From contig BCJJ01000001.1 of assembly GCA_039545355.1 (NCBI GenBank), positions 680,570 through 744,569 of the forward strand: a DNA stretch of 64,000 nucleotides, written 5' to 3'. Position 1 is the first letter of the stretch. Every line of letters starts with the position of its first letter. Positions 46,686-59,677 of this stretch are shown in pieces. Source of the stretch: Trichosporon coremiiforme. Taxonomy: Eukaryota; Basidiomycota; Tremellomycetes; Trichosporonales; Trichosporonaceae. The notes beneath the pieces are model-generated. The model had not been told where the DNA came from and searched no databases. It worked only from the letters and a program-made list of their open reading frames with translations. The position numbers and the translations under genes are program-made.

Positions 46686-48716
46686 GGGCCCCGGCGGCGC
46701 CCGGGACAAGCGTACGCACCGTCTTATAGGATCAAAGACATGCCGCCTTCAATATGTCGCACTTAGTTGAGAAAGGCACACCACTGTAACGACCTGCCAC
46801 TCCGACGCTATTGTTTATGCATGCAATTAGACGTCCCGACCAGCCGCAACGGGGCCAGAGTACGCAGTGCTGCCTGCCTGCCTCTTGAGCCTCGGTCTCG
46901 TGCCTCTTAAGACGACGTCGAGCGGGGCGAAATCTCTCGTCAGCGTGCCACGCTAACTTGCGAGCTCCTGCTCCTTTTAGTACTCCACGCCAGACTGCCA
47001 AGCAAGACATACCTCGCCCTCACCAGTCTCGAGACGAAACGTGAGGAATGCAAGTTCACCACCCCGTTTCCAGCAAACGCAGATGGAGCCCGCAACATCG
47101 ACGTCCCGGCTTTGCAGAACTCTCCAGGCATTCTGATGAACTCTCCTGGTTTGAGCCATCATCTACTCACTGCCATGCGGCTCCTCCGTGCTAGCTCTGC
47201 GTCGTTGTGCGTCAGCCATGCGTCACCTCAAGGCTATCTGGTTATTAGCTGTACATTGTAAGATCGCTAGTCGTTCCTCGTCAACCGCTTTCGGTGGTAA
47301 GAAAGGTGTATTGCCTCAAAAGTTAACTCGACTTTTCATCGTGCCCCATGTGTCATCAGGTATCACCAAGCGTCACCGTGAACGTCGACATGCCCAACGT
47401 CCCCACCGGGCTCGAGTGAAACGCCGCCAACCATGGCGAGCTCAGCATAGCACACAATTAGGAGATTCTGCCACTCGGTTGCCCAGTACTGTACGTCGTG
47501 CTGCGTACTGTGTGCGCCTGAAATCATCAGTAGCAGTAAGCTTTAGACTCGGCACCTTGCGGTTCCGTGTCACGTACAGGACCCTCGCGCCTGTCCCACG
47601 CACGAGGGTAGATACTCCAGTGCGCTTTCCTCTCTCACCTAGCTGTTGCAGGAGTGCGTGGCGTGCGTGCTCAACGTGGTGGTGGTGTGCGCAGCGTGCG
47701 TGGCGGGCTCACAGGCGTACGTGCGATGTGCTCAAATACCGAACGTGTGCGGGCTGCGAATCGCACCGCGAGCATTGCTTGCAGGAGATGGTCAGGGCAG
47801 GGCGCCTGCTGGAACCATTCGCCGCGGGCTCAGCGGCACACCGCCGCACGCCGTCGCATGCCGCCGTGCTCTGCACTGAGGCGCTATGGCCAACCACGCG
47901 CGCCCAGAGTTCCCCGCGCCTAAGGACAAAGTTTGGCGACGCGAGAGATGCCAGCAAGACGCGAGCAAGACGCGAGCAAGACGCGAGAGACCGGGGCGTC
48001 CCGACGTGCTGGGCGTGGCTGAGTCCGAGAGGTTCAGCGCAGGAAAGCCCAGGGGCGCTAGGTTCGCAGAACGTGGTAGGTTGTGTTGGTGCAAACCCAA
48101 TCCGACGGTGGAACGCGCCATTCCACAACGTCACCTTGCTATGCCGTTCTTGGCCGTGCTCTGCGCACTGCGCGCTGCGTACGTGGTCTTCGGTGTGCGT
48201 TGTGCATCGTTCCGGCGTTTGTGGAGCGCCCGCATGCCCGCCCTCACGACCTCGTTGGTACCCAAGACTGTTTGACAGCGTGATTCACCAGTGCCGCAGA
48301 TTCCCTGCTCCGCACGCATGGTCTGAGCCAAGTGTCACCGTACAACAGAAAGCAGCGAGGGTTTCAGTCATGCGCCTTACACCGTTAGTCACGGACCTGT
48401 TGCGACACAGCTGTCGGCGCCTGCGTGACACATCCTACCTGCCCGGAATGGGTGTCTCTCGTCAGCGGAGGCACTGAGACTGACGCGCAGCACCCGCCCC
48501 CCCTCAGTCGTGCTTTGCGACCCTCTGCGACGCCGGGTATCGCCAACCACGTACGGTGTACCGCTAATGCTTACCAGCCAAGCCGCACCCTCGCCGCGGT
48601 ACCTCAATCACCGTCGAGAGACAGATCGAAATCGAGAGATCGAGATCAGAATCGAGTCGTGCCGTGCTTGCCGCGCAGTACGTAGGCAGGTTCGAGGAGT
48701 GTTGCCGCCAGCCGTA
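46686..48716. other. Gene-free stretch before the Tc1/mariner element
   Basis: About 2 kb. Long open frames exist on both strands but are Arg/Ser/Ala/Cys-rich with no domain or consistent splice sites. Only an 11-bp x 3 repeat stands out. Confidence 0.55.
47953..47985. repeat. Tandem repeat, 11-bp unit x 3
   Basis: Three perfect copies of AGCAAGACGCG. Confidence 0.9.
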
Positions 48717-48745
48717 CAGTGGTGGTTTTTAGTTTCCGGACACCC
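48717..48745 (+). repeat. Left terminal inverted repeat of the Tc1/mariner element
   Basis: Begins CAGTGGTGGTTTTTAG directly after a TA. Confidence 0.88.
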
Positions 48746-48862
48746 CCCCTCCGTGCGCGACTCGTCGTGACACATCAACCACGGTTGCTATTGTTGCATG
48801 CAGCATATCGGAAGAAAGCTGAGACACAGGGCTATTGGCATGTATAACTTTCGAATGCATAG

Positions 48863-49798
48863 CTACTTGAATGTGTTGTCTCCAGCGTGTTCTATGACAA
48901 GTGGAATTCTGTCAAACATCGTCAGGATGCAGTTATTGATCTCCTTCTGTGGTATCTCTCTCCAGAGCATCTGAGCGCGCTTGATCATCCTTGGGATGCT
49001 ATCCTTTTGAGGTCTGGTGCCGTAGACCCNNNNNNNNNNNNNNNNNNNNNNNNNNNNNNNNNNNNNNNNNNNNNNNNNNNNNNNNNNNNNNNNNNNNNNN
49101 NNNNNNNNNNNNNNNNNNNNNNNNNNNNNNNNNNNNNNNNNNNNNNNNNNNNNNNNNNNNNNNNNNNNNNNNNNNNNNNNNNNNNNNNNNNNNNNNNNNN
49201 NNNNNNNNNNNNNNNNNNNNNNNNNNNNNNNNNNNNNNNNNNNNNNNNNNNNNNNNNNNNNNNNNNNNNNNNNNNNNNNNNNNNNNNNNNNNNNNNNNNN
49301 NNNNNNNNNNNNNNNNNNNNNNNNNNNNNNNNNNNNNNNNNNNNNNNNNNNNNNNNNNNNNNNNNNNNNNNNNNNNNNNNNNNNNNNNNNNNNNNNNNNN
49401 NNNNNNNNNNNNNNNNNNNNNNNNNNNNNNNNNNNNNNNNNNNNNNNNNNNNNNNNNNNNNNNNTCTTCTTCATTGCCAAGCGCACAGAGGAGCGAGAGG
49501 GTGAGACAGAGCTGTTGGCCTTCTCCTGGAGGAGTGTGGCAATCTTTCTAGGTGATGCCCCGGGGTCTCTCTTCGCCAGGGTGACCACTTTCTGCATGAA
49601 ACTCGGCGTAGGGACTGTTCTGGGTCTGCCTGATCGAGGTAGATCGCGTGTGGAGCCAGTCCTTTCGTATTTGGCTACAAGATCGCTGATTGAACTTCTA
49701 GGTACTTTGAAGTGGCGATGTGCAGCCCTGATGCCATGAAGTTGGGCATAGTTGACGATTGCACCGCGTTTTGAGGGCGATTTGGGCATCCGCATCAT
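48863..49798 (-). CDS. Tc1/mariner transposase, interrupted by an assembly gap
   Basis: The frame is open on both sides of the gap and would be about 311 residues if the gap length is right; family members are usually near 340. The N-terminus is a paired helix-turn-helix DNA-binding region (RAAHRHFKVPRSSISDLVAK) ending in the GRPR linker motif at RSGRPRTVPT, typical of Tc1. The C-terminus has the family's last helix (QMLWREIPQKEINNCI). The DDE catalytic residues fall in or next to the unsequenced part and cannot be judged. The start ATG at 49798 is 131 bases inside the right end. Function: cut-and-paste transposition into TA sites. Confidence 0.88.
   Translation of the reverse strand: MMRMPKSPSKRGAIVNYAQLHGIRAAHRHFKVPRSSISDLVAKYERTGSTRDLPRSGRPRTVPTPSFMQKVVTLAKRDPGASPRKIATLLQEKANSSVSPSRSSVRLAMKKXXXXXXXXXXXXXXXXXXXXXXXXXXXXXXXXXXXXXXXXXXXXXXXXXXXXXXXXXXXXXXXXXXXXXXXXXXXXXXXXXXXXXXXXXXXXXXXXXXXXXXXXXXXXXXXXXXXXXXXXXXXXXXXXXXXXXXXXXXXXXXXXXXVYGTRPQKDSIPRMIKRAQMLWREIPQKEINNCILTMFDRIPLVIEHAGDNTFK
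49030..49464. other. Assembly gap (435 N)
   Basis: Unsequenced bases inside the transposon. Confidence 1.
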
Positions 49799-49900
49799 GC
49801 TAGGTCAATGGAGAAGACGCGACTGATCTTGCATGCAAAGTTTAAGAGGCACCGGTGCAGTACGGCAAAAGTTATGTGGCATCGCGCGACAAGGTCATGT

Positions 49901-49929
49901 GAGTGTCCGGTTACTTATAAACACCACTG
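49901..49929 (-). repeat. Right terminal inverted repeat of the Tc1/mariner element
   Basis: On the minus strand begins CAGTGGTGTTTATAAG; six substitutions against the left end in 29 bases. Followed by TA. Confidence 0.88.
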
Positions 49930-52900
49930 TACAAGCGGGGCCACTGCTGCCGTGAGCGGGAGGAGAGGGAGGGCGGAAACGGGTTCGTCGCTTCCCTCCT
50001 CTGTCGACATTCTCTGGGCAGTCGCCGAGCACAGCCGCCATTATCCCAAGGTTACGCTTTGTTGGAACGTAAAGCCACAGTATGGAGGCGCAACACGCCG
50101 CAAGGACTGGCGCAAAGTGCGAACCCAGGCCCCTGCGTCTCAGAGTTGTGCGCGTACCGAACCCGCCCAAGCTCGCGGAAAGAAACTTGACACTGAACAC
50201 TACTGCAGACGCTGAGATCATTGCCGGGTGCGGCGCGCGGCTGCGATCTGTGACGCGACAACTCTACACCGCCTCGCCTGGAATGACGCCGGAATCGCGC
50301 GGCAACACTCCCATCCCTCCCATGCCGAAGCATACCCCGCAGATGACAATTGACATGGCAGGACACGTCCTCGCCTGCCCTCGCCTGCTCTCGTCCCCGC
50401 CTGCTGTTGCCCGTCTTTGAGCCCGCCGCAACCCGCCCCGCAGACGTCGGGTGTCGTCAGGTGCCCTGCAGCGGGGTCAGGCCCGGATGCTCAAACGCCC
50501 TGCCCGGGTTGGAAGAACCGATAACAGCACCCGGCATTGCTGTACCGCTGATTCGGATATGAAACGCGGGTATGGTACCGCGGTCTCCCAGAATTTTCAG
50601 CTCACTCCCTTGCGGCGAAATCGCGAGGCTGGCGCCGAGTCCGAGTTGTGGGCGAGGGTATGAGGACATGAACAAAGGGAAGTCATGCATAGGGTTTTCG
50701 GGCGACAAACATTCCAAACACAGGACGTCCAGATGAACAGCGGCATGGCTTGTTTTGGCTGGCCGGCTGCCATGGCGGGCTAGGGTTAGATGCGGCTTGC
50801 GCGGGCGGCAACGAGTCAAGGTGAGAACCCACTCCACGAAACGCCAGACGCCAAACACGACCTGAAAGTCAAAGCTCGGCCTCTCTCGCAAAGGGCAACG
50901 GCACGTCGGACAGCAGTCATCTCGGTGAGGTGGCGCGCTCCTCGCCTCTTTGATCCACAGGTTGCTTTCTGGGGAGCCCCAGCCCCGCGCCCGCCCCCCT
51001 CCTGCTCGCCCCGCCATGCAGCTGCCCCACTCGGGCAAGCGCCGATATTCTTGTCCATCCCTGCCTGACAGACGGGCCGAGTAGCCAACTCGTATGTCGT
51101 ATGCACAGCGCAGCACAAAGGAGGCAAGGACGCCGAGTTAGATGGATGACCTGGGTGGGGTTTCGGCGACGCTGCTCGGCCCGCTACTCGTATTCTCGTC
51201 ATGACCAGGGCGCGCGACAGGTTCGGCAACGGGATCGCGACGGGTCCGGCACGTCTGTCATGCCCTTTTCAGGTCTGCCGAGGACGCCAGCAATTCACTC
51301 CCATTCAACTCGGTGCATCGCATACAAGCCACGCGAAGGGAAACTGCAACGCTAGCGTCAAGATAGCGTTATCCCAGACCCTAGATTGGGTGTTTCGCAT
51401 ATAGAGTCTCCATAAGATGGAGTTCTGGAGAGAACCAAACTAAACCATGACGAGGTGCCGCCTTTTCCACCGGGACAATCCCTTGCAGCCCTTGCAGCCG
51501 TGGCGAGCGCATCTAACCGGCGTTTGGGACATGGCTGGTAGCCGTCCGCTATCCTTGTCGTGCTCTCGTATCGCGGCCGCAGCTCGCAAACCTTGGGGAG
51601 ACGTACTGGCTGCTTGTGAGAGCACATAAGATTCTCAAGATTCTCATGGCGTTAAGGCGTGGGGACCATTGGCTTGAGTGGCATGACCTCAGGTCCCAAG
51701 ATCTGCCTAATGTTTGTTGCTTGGACGCGGCAGAGCAATTGCTACGTTGCGTTCCAGTCGCGGAGCGCGTTCCGTCGTACGCGTGTTGCTCTGCCCTACA
51801 GGGAATAGCAGAGTATATCGATACCGTGGCAATCGGTAACTCGTACCTTCTCGCTTTCTGCAGTCGTCAGTTCTCTACACCCTCTTACCGTCTATATCCA
51901 GTAGTCTACGAAGTCGTTCCAGTTTGTTTGCTGCAGCTCGTGCGCACCCATCGCTAGCTTTGCTTGTTGTCTGTCTCAACGTGGAAATCAGGACACCAGA
52001 GCACCCTCAGGACACGTAGAGCCCAGGGGCGGATCCAACGATAGAGCGTGAGGTGATGTTACGAGACACAATGCCGTTATCTTCAGATTAGGGTGTGAAG
52101 GGTACCGGCAACGTAACGGTAGCTTATCAGCTCGCCATATCTCAGAAAAGGAGCGCTGGCATCGCACTGTTTCGCCCCCATGAGTGCTGTTGGGCAGAAT
52201 CATGACCGAACTGGCGTCAGCTACCGGCTCAGGTGGAAAGTTGTTCGGTGGGAACGAACAAAAAACTAACGCGGGAAGAAAAGCAACGCATTCATATGAT
52301 GCAACTTGGAAATAAGGGTGCCGAACTCTTGCGTGTTGTGCCTCCCGAAGCCCACCCCGCTGAGCCTGCCTCCAGCTCTCCTTGGCGTGCCTCGAACTGC
52401 ATCAGATGGACACACCACCCCACCATGACCATGTTCCCAGATGTGCTGACCTGTGGTGTGACCCAAGCAACCAAATGTCCCAACACGTCCCGTGTGTTCT
52501 TGCAGACTTCGGACCACGTCGCTATTGGCAGGACTGAAAACCAAGGAAAAATTCGTTGCATGAAAACTTGGTCTTGAAAGAAGGCGTTTACCTGGTTGCA
52601 TGGCGTCCCCGGCCGGGGGGGGGGGGAACCGTGCGAAATGTTGGGTGCATGACAAAGCGATAGAAAGAATTAACAATTCCCTTCGGCTGCAGAATTGTGC
52701 CGCAGGGAAATAAAGGCGGAAAGTCGCTTCCTCGCCTCTCCGGGAACGTCGGGGGCGTGGGCCAGGCCACGCGAGAAGAACATCGTTCCCTTCGCAGAAC
52801 AAAGTACGACGCTGGTACAGCGCACGCCCAAACCACTGCGGGGATGCCGGCATTCGTGACAGCTGAAACCTGGCCTTTTCCGTTAGCGTTGAACCCGGTG

Positions 52901-55900
52901 CTGTGACAGTGATGCAAAGAAGAAGCTGCTCATCCCTGTCGATCTGAGTCGTGTTTCGACTCCATCTCATCAGAACGGACTGGGCGACAGGTTGCGGTCG
53001 GTGTTCTTCAGAACGGTGAAACAGTTGCTGCGGTGTTGCCAATGAGTTGCCTCTCCTTAAGATTTAGCAAGCTCCAACCTTAACGCCCCGGATTTCGATC
53101 GAGTTCACCTCACTTCGGGTCATCGTTCCAGATGCGACATTGCACAGTAATGTCATTAGAATGTCTTGACGGGCTCGTGCCTAGATACAGAGCTCGCGTT
53201 GTTGGACAGGGCACCTGGCCGACAGATAAACGATCTCGCACAACGAATCCAAGGAAAAAATCCGGAGAACGGTCACTCACCCTTGGTGCCCTCGAGAGTC
53301 TGGACGTCGCTGCAAGAAGAGGCGTGGCCAACACCTCACAAGCTTTCGTTCCTCTCGTCGTTCCTTTAACGCGCAAGGCGTGACGGAGTATGTATGTGAT
53401 GTTACCCTCTCGATCACGAGATAGATTTATTGCAGAGTTTCGCTTTTGCGTTTCCTAGCAATGGGGAGAAGGACATGGGACAGGCAGAGGAGGAGGAAGC
53501 CTCGACAGCCCGAGTTCCAACCTGCGTGCGAGCGACTCACTTCTGCTGGGCAAATGACTTCGTTCAACCCATTCTTGTCAATCGCGTCAGAAGGAGCTAA
53601 GACCTGAGCATGTCGATGAAAGATCGCCAGGTCCAATTGATTCGTTCAAGCCACATTTTACTCTGTGGGCGTAACGTAAACGCGACGGCAGCATGTAGAG
53701 CGTGTCGATCTGAGGAGAGTTGAGGTGTTCAGGTCCTGGCGTTGGGGAATGGTGCCGTGTGTAGTACGCACTTCATTTCGTACATCCGTCCTGAAAGCCT
53801 TGACCCTGGGATCCTGCGATGGTCTGTGACACGGGAAACATAACGTGGAGTAGCTTGTTCCAATTAGCCTATTTGCTCCTGCGGCATGTCATACCCAGGG
53901 TGGTGACTGCATGACCTCGCATGGTTGCAGCGCGCAGCAGGCGTCGCAATGTTATATCGCCCACGTACTCTGTCTGTGTGATGTCTGGGCGCTTCAGGCA
54001 GCTCGACGTAGCGCCTCAAGGCTGTCCTGAGTTGCTCATTCGCTGCGGCGTGGAGGCTGCGCGCCGGACTCTGAGCGTCTCCGAAGGGATCATCGACCCG
54101 AACTTTGACTTCCAGTTTCGAACTGGAATCAGCGTCTTGACCTTGCACCTTCCTCGAGTCTTCATTACCGCTCCAACCTCTAGCCACTCACTGTTATCGG
54201 TTCGAGCACCGCATTCCGATCTGAGAGTTCCGTAGGTCGAGTGAAGATTGCCGAGACCTACATTGCTGAGATTGAATCAGTGTGTTCGGAAGAAAGGAGG
54301 TGAAGTAGAATCGACTTTGTGGGATCTAAAATAGAAGAAAACAGGAAGACGTTCCGCCAATTCCCATCACAACGGCTCAATCAGTCGGCTGAGTCACCGC
54401 CTCTGTGGCCAACGTTTCGCCCTCTCCACCTCTTCACTTGACAGTCGTCTTCCCTCAGACCTTGATTGCTCTCAAAGCGCTCACAGACCGACCGATCCCT
54501 GGAGAGTACCGCCAGAGACTTCGCGCCAGCTCATCACCCGCGCTGGCCCCTGACAAGGTCGACTCTCTTTCGCTGCTCACAGTGCGGCATACGCCTCACG
54601 GCGCTACCCTTTCGCTCTGGCTCAACTAGGCGCTACTCATTCCCCGGTTATTGCGGTCACTGCGCCCTGCGTTGCGGCGATACGACCCGATTATCAGGCG
54701 CTCAGGTCGTGAGACTGCTCGACACTGAGCTCGACTGAGATCGTCCAGTAGGGTGGAACCTCCACCTCGAGCCACCGGGACGACCTAAGGTGGGCTTTGC
54801 GCCGTTTCGTCTGAGAGCTGCGCCTGCGTCGTGTGTTCCTTCCTCACACTCGGCCGTCTCGCCTATCACTCCTTCCCACGATCAACAAGCACCTTGTTCC
54901 GACGGCCAAGCCGAAGCTCCCCAATCTCGCAAATTTCGCCTGGCTCCAGCGGATCTCGACTGGATGAGGATTGCCAGGCCAGACGCAGCGCCCGAGCTGA
55001 CAGCCTGACCTGAAAGTCCCACTTCGAGCACTCCTGCGCCCATCGAAATCGAACACACCGGGTTCGGCCGTGCTCGTTTTCGCTCAGCACCTTGACCATT
55101 GAGCCTGTCAAACGTGAGTACAGCCCTACCTCTCCTCTGCTCAGCCCCCCATCAAGCGCCCTCACTCCCTCATCAAGGCTGCACTGCGTGTATGCCGGGC
55201 CGAGTCGCGCCGAGCGAGACAATAGCTACGGTACCCGTCAGAGTGAGGGTAGTCGCCAGTGGCGGCGGCACTGGCCAACGGTCGACAGGGTCGAAGCTTC
55301 CTCCCAGGCTAGTCTTGGTTTTATCATACGTCCGGCTGCCGAGCTACTATCACGGCCTGGGTATCATCACTCGAAACACACTCGAATTGCATTGGAGGTG
55401 GGACTGTGTCGGGCGGAAGCGTCGGCCCTCAATCTTGAATGGGATGTTCTCCGCCGTACCAGTGTCCTGTGGGCTGTGGGAGGCGTCGAGCCGGCGGCCA
55501 TGGGTCATAGGTGTGGCTTCGGAGCATGCCTCAAGCCATAAATAATCCCTACCCGACAATTGCCTTGGGATGCTCCGCATTCCAATGCCCCGGCAGAGGC
55601 TGTTCTTCCCTATCCCCCTACTCCTGACCAAGGGCTAGAATAAGCAGGGTTGACGGCCGGGCGCGACAGGCACGGAGCAGGTCACTCGCTGACACTCTGG
55701 CCATGGCTGCTGGGGTGGGAGCGGAATGCTGGCGGTGTGTAGCAGGGGTGAGTGTGGTTGCCTCCCCAAGGGATCTCGGACACCTGGACGCCACCGCCGC
55801 ACTCCCTGGTAACTGCCGCCTGCATACATTGTCTGAGCTCGTCGGTCCTGAATCAAGCAGCGGCATGCATGCAGCACCTCAGGTCGGAGTGACAAAGGGT

Positions 55901-58900
55901 CGGGCGAAAGTCATGCATGGAGCGGGCGAGAGTTGCCACCGCGGTCGCGCCGGCCAGTCGTGTGCTTCCTCGGGCTGGGTGCTGGATGCCGGGGAGGTGA
56001 TGGCCGACGCCATGACCTCCTGGCCGAGAAGCCACCGCTGGGTGATACATGACTTGGAATCATCACACGCTCGCTACCATCCTTGCATCTCCTTTTCACT
56101 CTCTACCATTCCACCGACTGCATAACTGGCCGGCGTCTGACAGTGTCTCTCTCCCCTCCCCACCCGTGTACCCCGGGCCCACCCGATGCCAATGTATCCA
56201 CGCATTCGTCGGTTAGACGCAACATTCTAGCGCCCGACCGCCGTCCAGACGGACTGCTACCAAGGAAGACACCCTTGGCCCTCGAGCGACAGCGTCACCG
56301 CAACTTTTTTTGTCCGTCTCATCTTCACCTCGTTCATACCTCTGCTCTGTCACACTTGCTTCCGACCTTAAGAGTCCCCAGCTGACAACAGGCAGTCACC
56401 TTTTCGTCACCCACTCTCCCCGATCGTTGAAACACGGTGCCGAACGCCACCACTGTCGACCCGCTTCGTACTTCGCCCGCCTGCGACTTCCCCCACCGTC
56501 AAGTCGTCGTCGATAACAACTGAACTTGGCGACAGCCCAAGGCATCCCACCTCCAGCGTTACATAGTCCCTGGCGTCCGACCAGCTCGCTACCTCCAAGC
56601 AACGTGTCGCTCCGTCGTCTGTTCCGTGAAGCCGGCCGAGCTGTTCGTCGGCCCTCGCAGAGTGCCACCACCCCTGTGGAAAAAGTTTCGGACGACGCGG
56701 CAACCAAGGCGGTTGGAGGTAGAAAAGATTGATTGGCGGTTCCATCCGGTGAGTCATCTATCGTCTTCTGATAACTGACTGCCGAAGGAGCTTAGAGTTG
56801 GCATGCTAACGAACATCCAGGTCTGGTGTAACACGACAGTTACTGGAGCGCTTGACAGCATTGTGCAGTGAACAGCACAAGCGGCCTCTTACACACGTCC
56901 GACGGTCAAGACCTGCTGTGGCTGGACAGAGATCAAGCTTCATCCAAACCAACAATCCCGAGTCCCTATCTCGATCAAAGTTTTACCTGCCTCTTCCTCC
57001 AACTCTGCGCTAGCATTGACCGTCACGCCAAGTGAACTGCTCGACAACTTGCCGCAAAGAGACTCGGACCCACTCCTCTACCACCGCCTTCGCTCACAAT
57101 CTGATACACTCTCTCCGAGATACCTATTTCGATACCGTGTGCACGAGTAACTCTCCAGAAGTGAACGACTACACGACTCTGGGTAGTAGGAGCCAGTATC
57201 AGCACGGCTGAACCCAAACAACAGATCACCCGTGACGTGACATCATTCCGCGTTGGAACAATTGGCTTGACTCAGGTGAGTAACATGCTCCCCTCCGATT
57301 CTCGGTTTGTTCCATGCTCGTGCCCCTGCAGCCGGTGGTGTGTTGATTGGCTTCTTGGAATATGCGCCATGTCTGTGGGTTCTGTCGTTAAATATGCTTA
57401 GGGCGGCAAGCCGAGGGGGTACGCGGGGAATTTGACGCTTTTCAGCGTTGAAACCACCCGCTCGCTTGTATCCGTCCCACTCTCGCCCTCTCTACGCGTG
57501 CTATTCGAGGACCAATGGTTTGGAATCGAGGGAGTCAGACACTACCCACGGCTCATGGGTCGTGCAGCTGCGTCCGAGTGCGGTTGGTTTCAGCAGCCGC
57601 GAGCGCAGTTGAAACGCTGTCTCCTCGTGTCTTTGGTATAGACGGGCGCGTTTCGCCCGCGACGTCCTACCAACTCTGTCCATGGGTTGCAGACATGGCT
57701 CGCGAAAGCTCGCGTGCGCGTCGCATCCTGAGGCCGTGTCCTGAGGGTCGGCCATGTCGTAAATGTCTGCGTCCTTTGTGCTTTTTAAGCTGCTGGGGAC
57801 TGGCACCGCCCCTGACAAGGTTCAGTAGCATATCAGCGAAGATTTGGGTGGCGAGCTTGATAAGGTTCGGGGAGTTGCGCCGGCGCTGTAGCATCGCGGC
57901 ACGGCGTCGCCTCAGCGGTTGAGCGGCACGGCGGAGGAGTATGGCACACATCCCAGTCCATACTGGCATGGTCCTTACGTCCTCCAGTCGTTCCTGGCTA
58001 CCCCTATTCAGGATGTCGTAAAGCTTGTTGCTCCTGACTTGGCCAGGAGGCAGGAGACCTGGGGCCCAAGTGTCCTTGGGTTTCCTGCCTGTGGGCGCGC
58101 TCGCTCACTGCAGAGCTGTATTCTGGGTTGTCGCGGCTCTCAGGTGTCTCAGGTGCCCTGCCTAAACAGCCTAAGAGAACAGCCTAAGAGTTATGCTCAG
58201 GAGTTTCTATAGGTGGGAAGACCCAACACTTAGACCAAACTCACCTCCCGGAAGGCGACAAGGTCGCAAGGCACATCCCTACCCTTCTTCACCAGCGGAA
58301 CGAAAGCTCAGCCAGCGTTCTCTGCCGGTTGTCCTGGGCCGTTTGGCCGCTTCGGAGCACGCAGAGCTGTGCAACCCAGTCACACCAGTTCAGTGGACCG
58401 CGCGGGTGTATCACGCCGAGTCGTCAAGGCCTAGCGGGGAGCGCAGAGCCAGATGCGGGCTTGCAACCTGCGAGCCCGCTCTGCGTCGCTCAGTACGACG
58501 ACATATCGCATGCGTCCCTTCTAGTTTGTCCTCACAGGATGTCTTGACGTCGCCAACCCAGTCAGTCACCACCCATCCCTCAACCTCGTGGAACGGGAAA
58601 CGGTACTGTGGAAGTGGAGAAGGCAGGCAGGCTGCGTCAACGGCACCGGGTCTGAATTAAGTGACGATCTAGCTGACGGCTCCTGGGCTGTTCAACCGAG
58701 GAACGCCTTGGGCTATGTTTGATAAACCTCCGCTTGTGATCCGCGACTGCAATAAGGCTATGGTAACTGCGAGGAGGGGTGTCAGAACGCTAGGAGTGGG
58801 AGGTGGTTATCGAAACGTGGTGATGAGGGCGTGACGTTATGCGCCATGAACACGCAACGACAGTGGTAGACTGGGCGGCGATTGCCCCTGCATGCGCCAG

Positions 58901-59074
58901 GAGCAGAGGCGTCGGCTCCATGTCGCGCCGTCTGGATCCCCCCGGCTCTGTAGGCGGATGAGCCGGGTCCCTCTGCGTGCTCCAGAGCTCTAGGATGTCG
59001 ACTGCTGGGACAGGGATTACGTTGGCGGACTCGTTCCGTGAAGGCTAAGAGTGTTTTAGCACTAGCTTAGTGTC

Positions 59075-59138
59075 CAGGGTTAGGGATGTCGGTCAGGCTC
59101 GCGGACATGAGTTGTCGGGATCGACATCCCTGACCCTG
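59075..59138. repeat. 17-bp hairpin with a 30-base loop
   Basis: CAGGGTTAGGGATGTCG at 59075-59091 pairs with 59122-59138. In RNA all 17 positions pair, one as a G-U wobble. It lies about 660 bases upstream of velB. Confidence 0.8.
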
Positions 59139-59495
59139 CCCGGTCAAGTTAGATCCCAGTCGACTCCCTTTGCTGTACCTCAGTACCCTCGCTGCCCTCA
59201 TTCTCCCTGGTGTGCGCTCCCCACCCCAACAAAGCTTTGAGAGCCAACGGACCGAGACCACCTTGGGACCTGCCTTCCATGGACCAGGGGGACTCGAATC
59301 TATGACACTGCTTGGCCGACACCCGGCACGGCACACTCGCTGCAGTCAGCTACAATGCAGCAAGCAAATCTTTGCTCGATTTGCGTGTTTGTTTTCGCTC
59401 CATATCACCTCTCCTCTCTCCTGTCAACACACCCCCGCAATCACGCATACACGAAACACCACATTCCTATCCCCCTCGCGATTCTCAACTTCTGA

Positions 59496-59525
59496 ATGAC
59501 GGCTGACCTCGCGCTCGCGCCTTGA
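59496..59525 (+). promoter_or_regulatory. Upstream ORF 1 in the presumed velB leader (9 codons)
   Basis: ATG at 59496 to TGA at 59523-59525 in a pyrimidine-rich stretch that looks like the velB 5' untranslated region. Confidence 0.4.
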
Positions 59526-59632
59526 GCGGCCTGGCCCCATACGACCTGTCCCGCTGTCACTGCCATCGCACCTCACAACAACTTTCGGGCGACCTTCCCG
59601 CATATCACTCATCGTCCCCAACCTCACATCTC

Positions 59633-59677
59633 ATGCGAATATACTACATCTCTCAACCTCCCCTACCAACAGTGTAA
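59633..59677 (+). promoter_or_regulatory. Upstream ORF 2 in the presumed velB leader (14 codons)
   Basis: ATG at 59633 to TAA at 59675-59677, ending about 120 bases before the velB start. Confidence 0.4.

Larger units (their letters stand above)
48717..49929 (-). mobile_element. Tc1/mariner DNA transposon, 1.2 kb
   Basis: Both ends begin CAGTGGTG and are flanked outside by TA (48715-48716 and 49930-49931), the target duplication of this superfamily. The terminal inverted repeats, 48717-48745 and 49901-49929, match at 23 of 29 positions, including the inner CCGGACAC block. A single transposase ORF runs on the minus strand between them. An assembly gap of 435 N lies inside. Apart from the gap no frameshift or stop is seen in the transposase, so the copy may be recent. 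The unresolved interior suggests further near-identical copies elsewhere in the genome. Confidence 0.92.

Noticed and set aside
47188..48477. 429-codon plus-strand frame in the gene-poor block
   Set aside because: Arg/Cys/Ser/Ala-rich with no domain; overlaps equally long frames on the other strand, as expected in GC-rich non-coding DNA.
52266..53042. 258-codon minus-strand frame
   Set aside because: Crosses a 12-G homopolymer and shows no family features or leader.
59280..59350. Possible tRNA from an ATTCGAGTCC motif on the minus strand
   Set aside because: The flanking bases do not form a T stem or acceptor stem.
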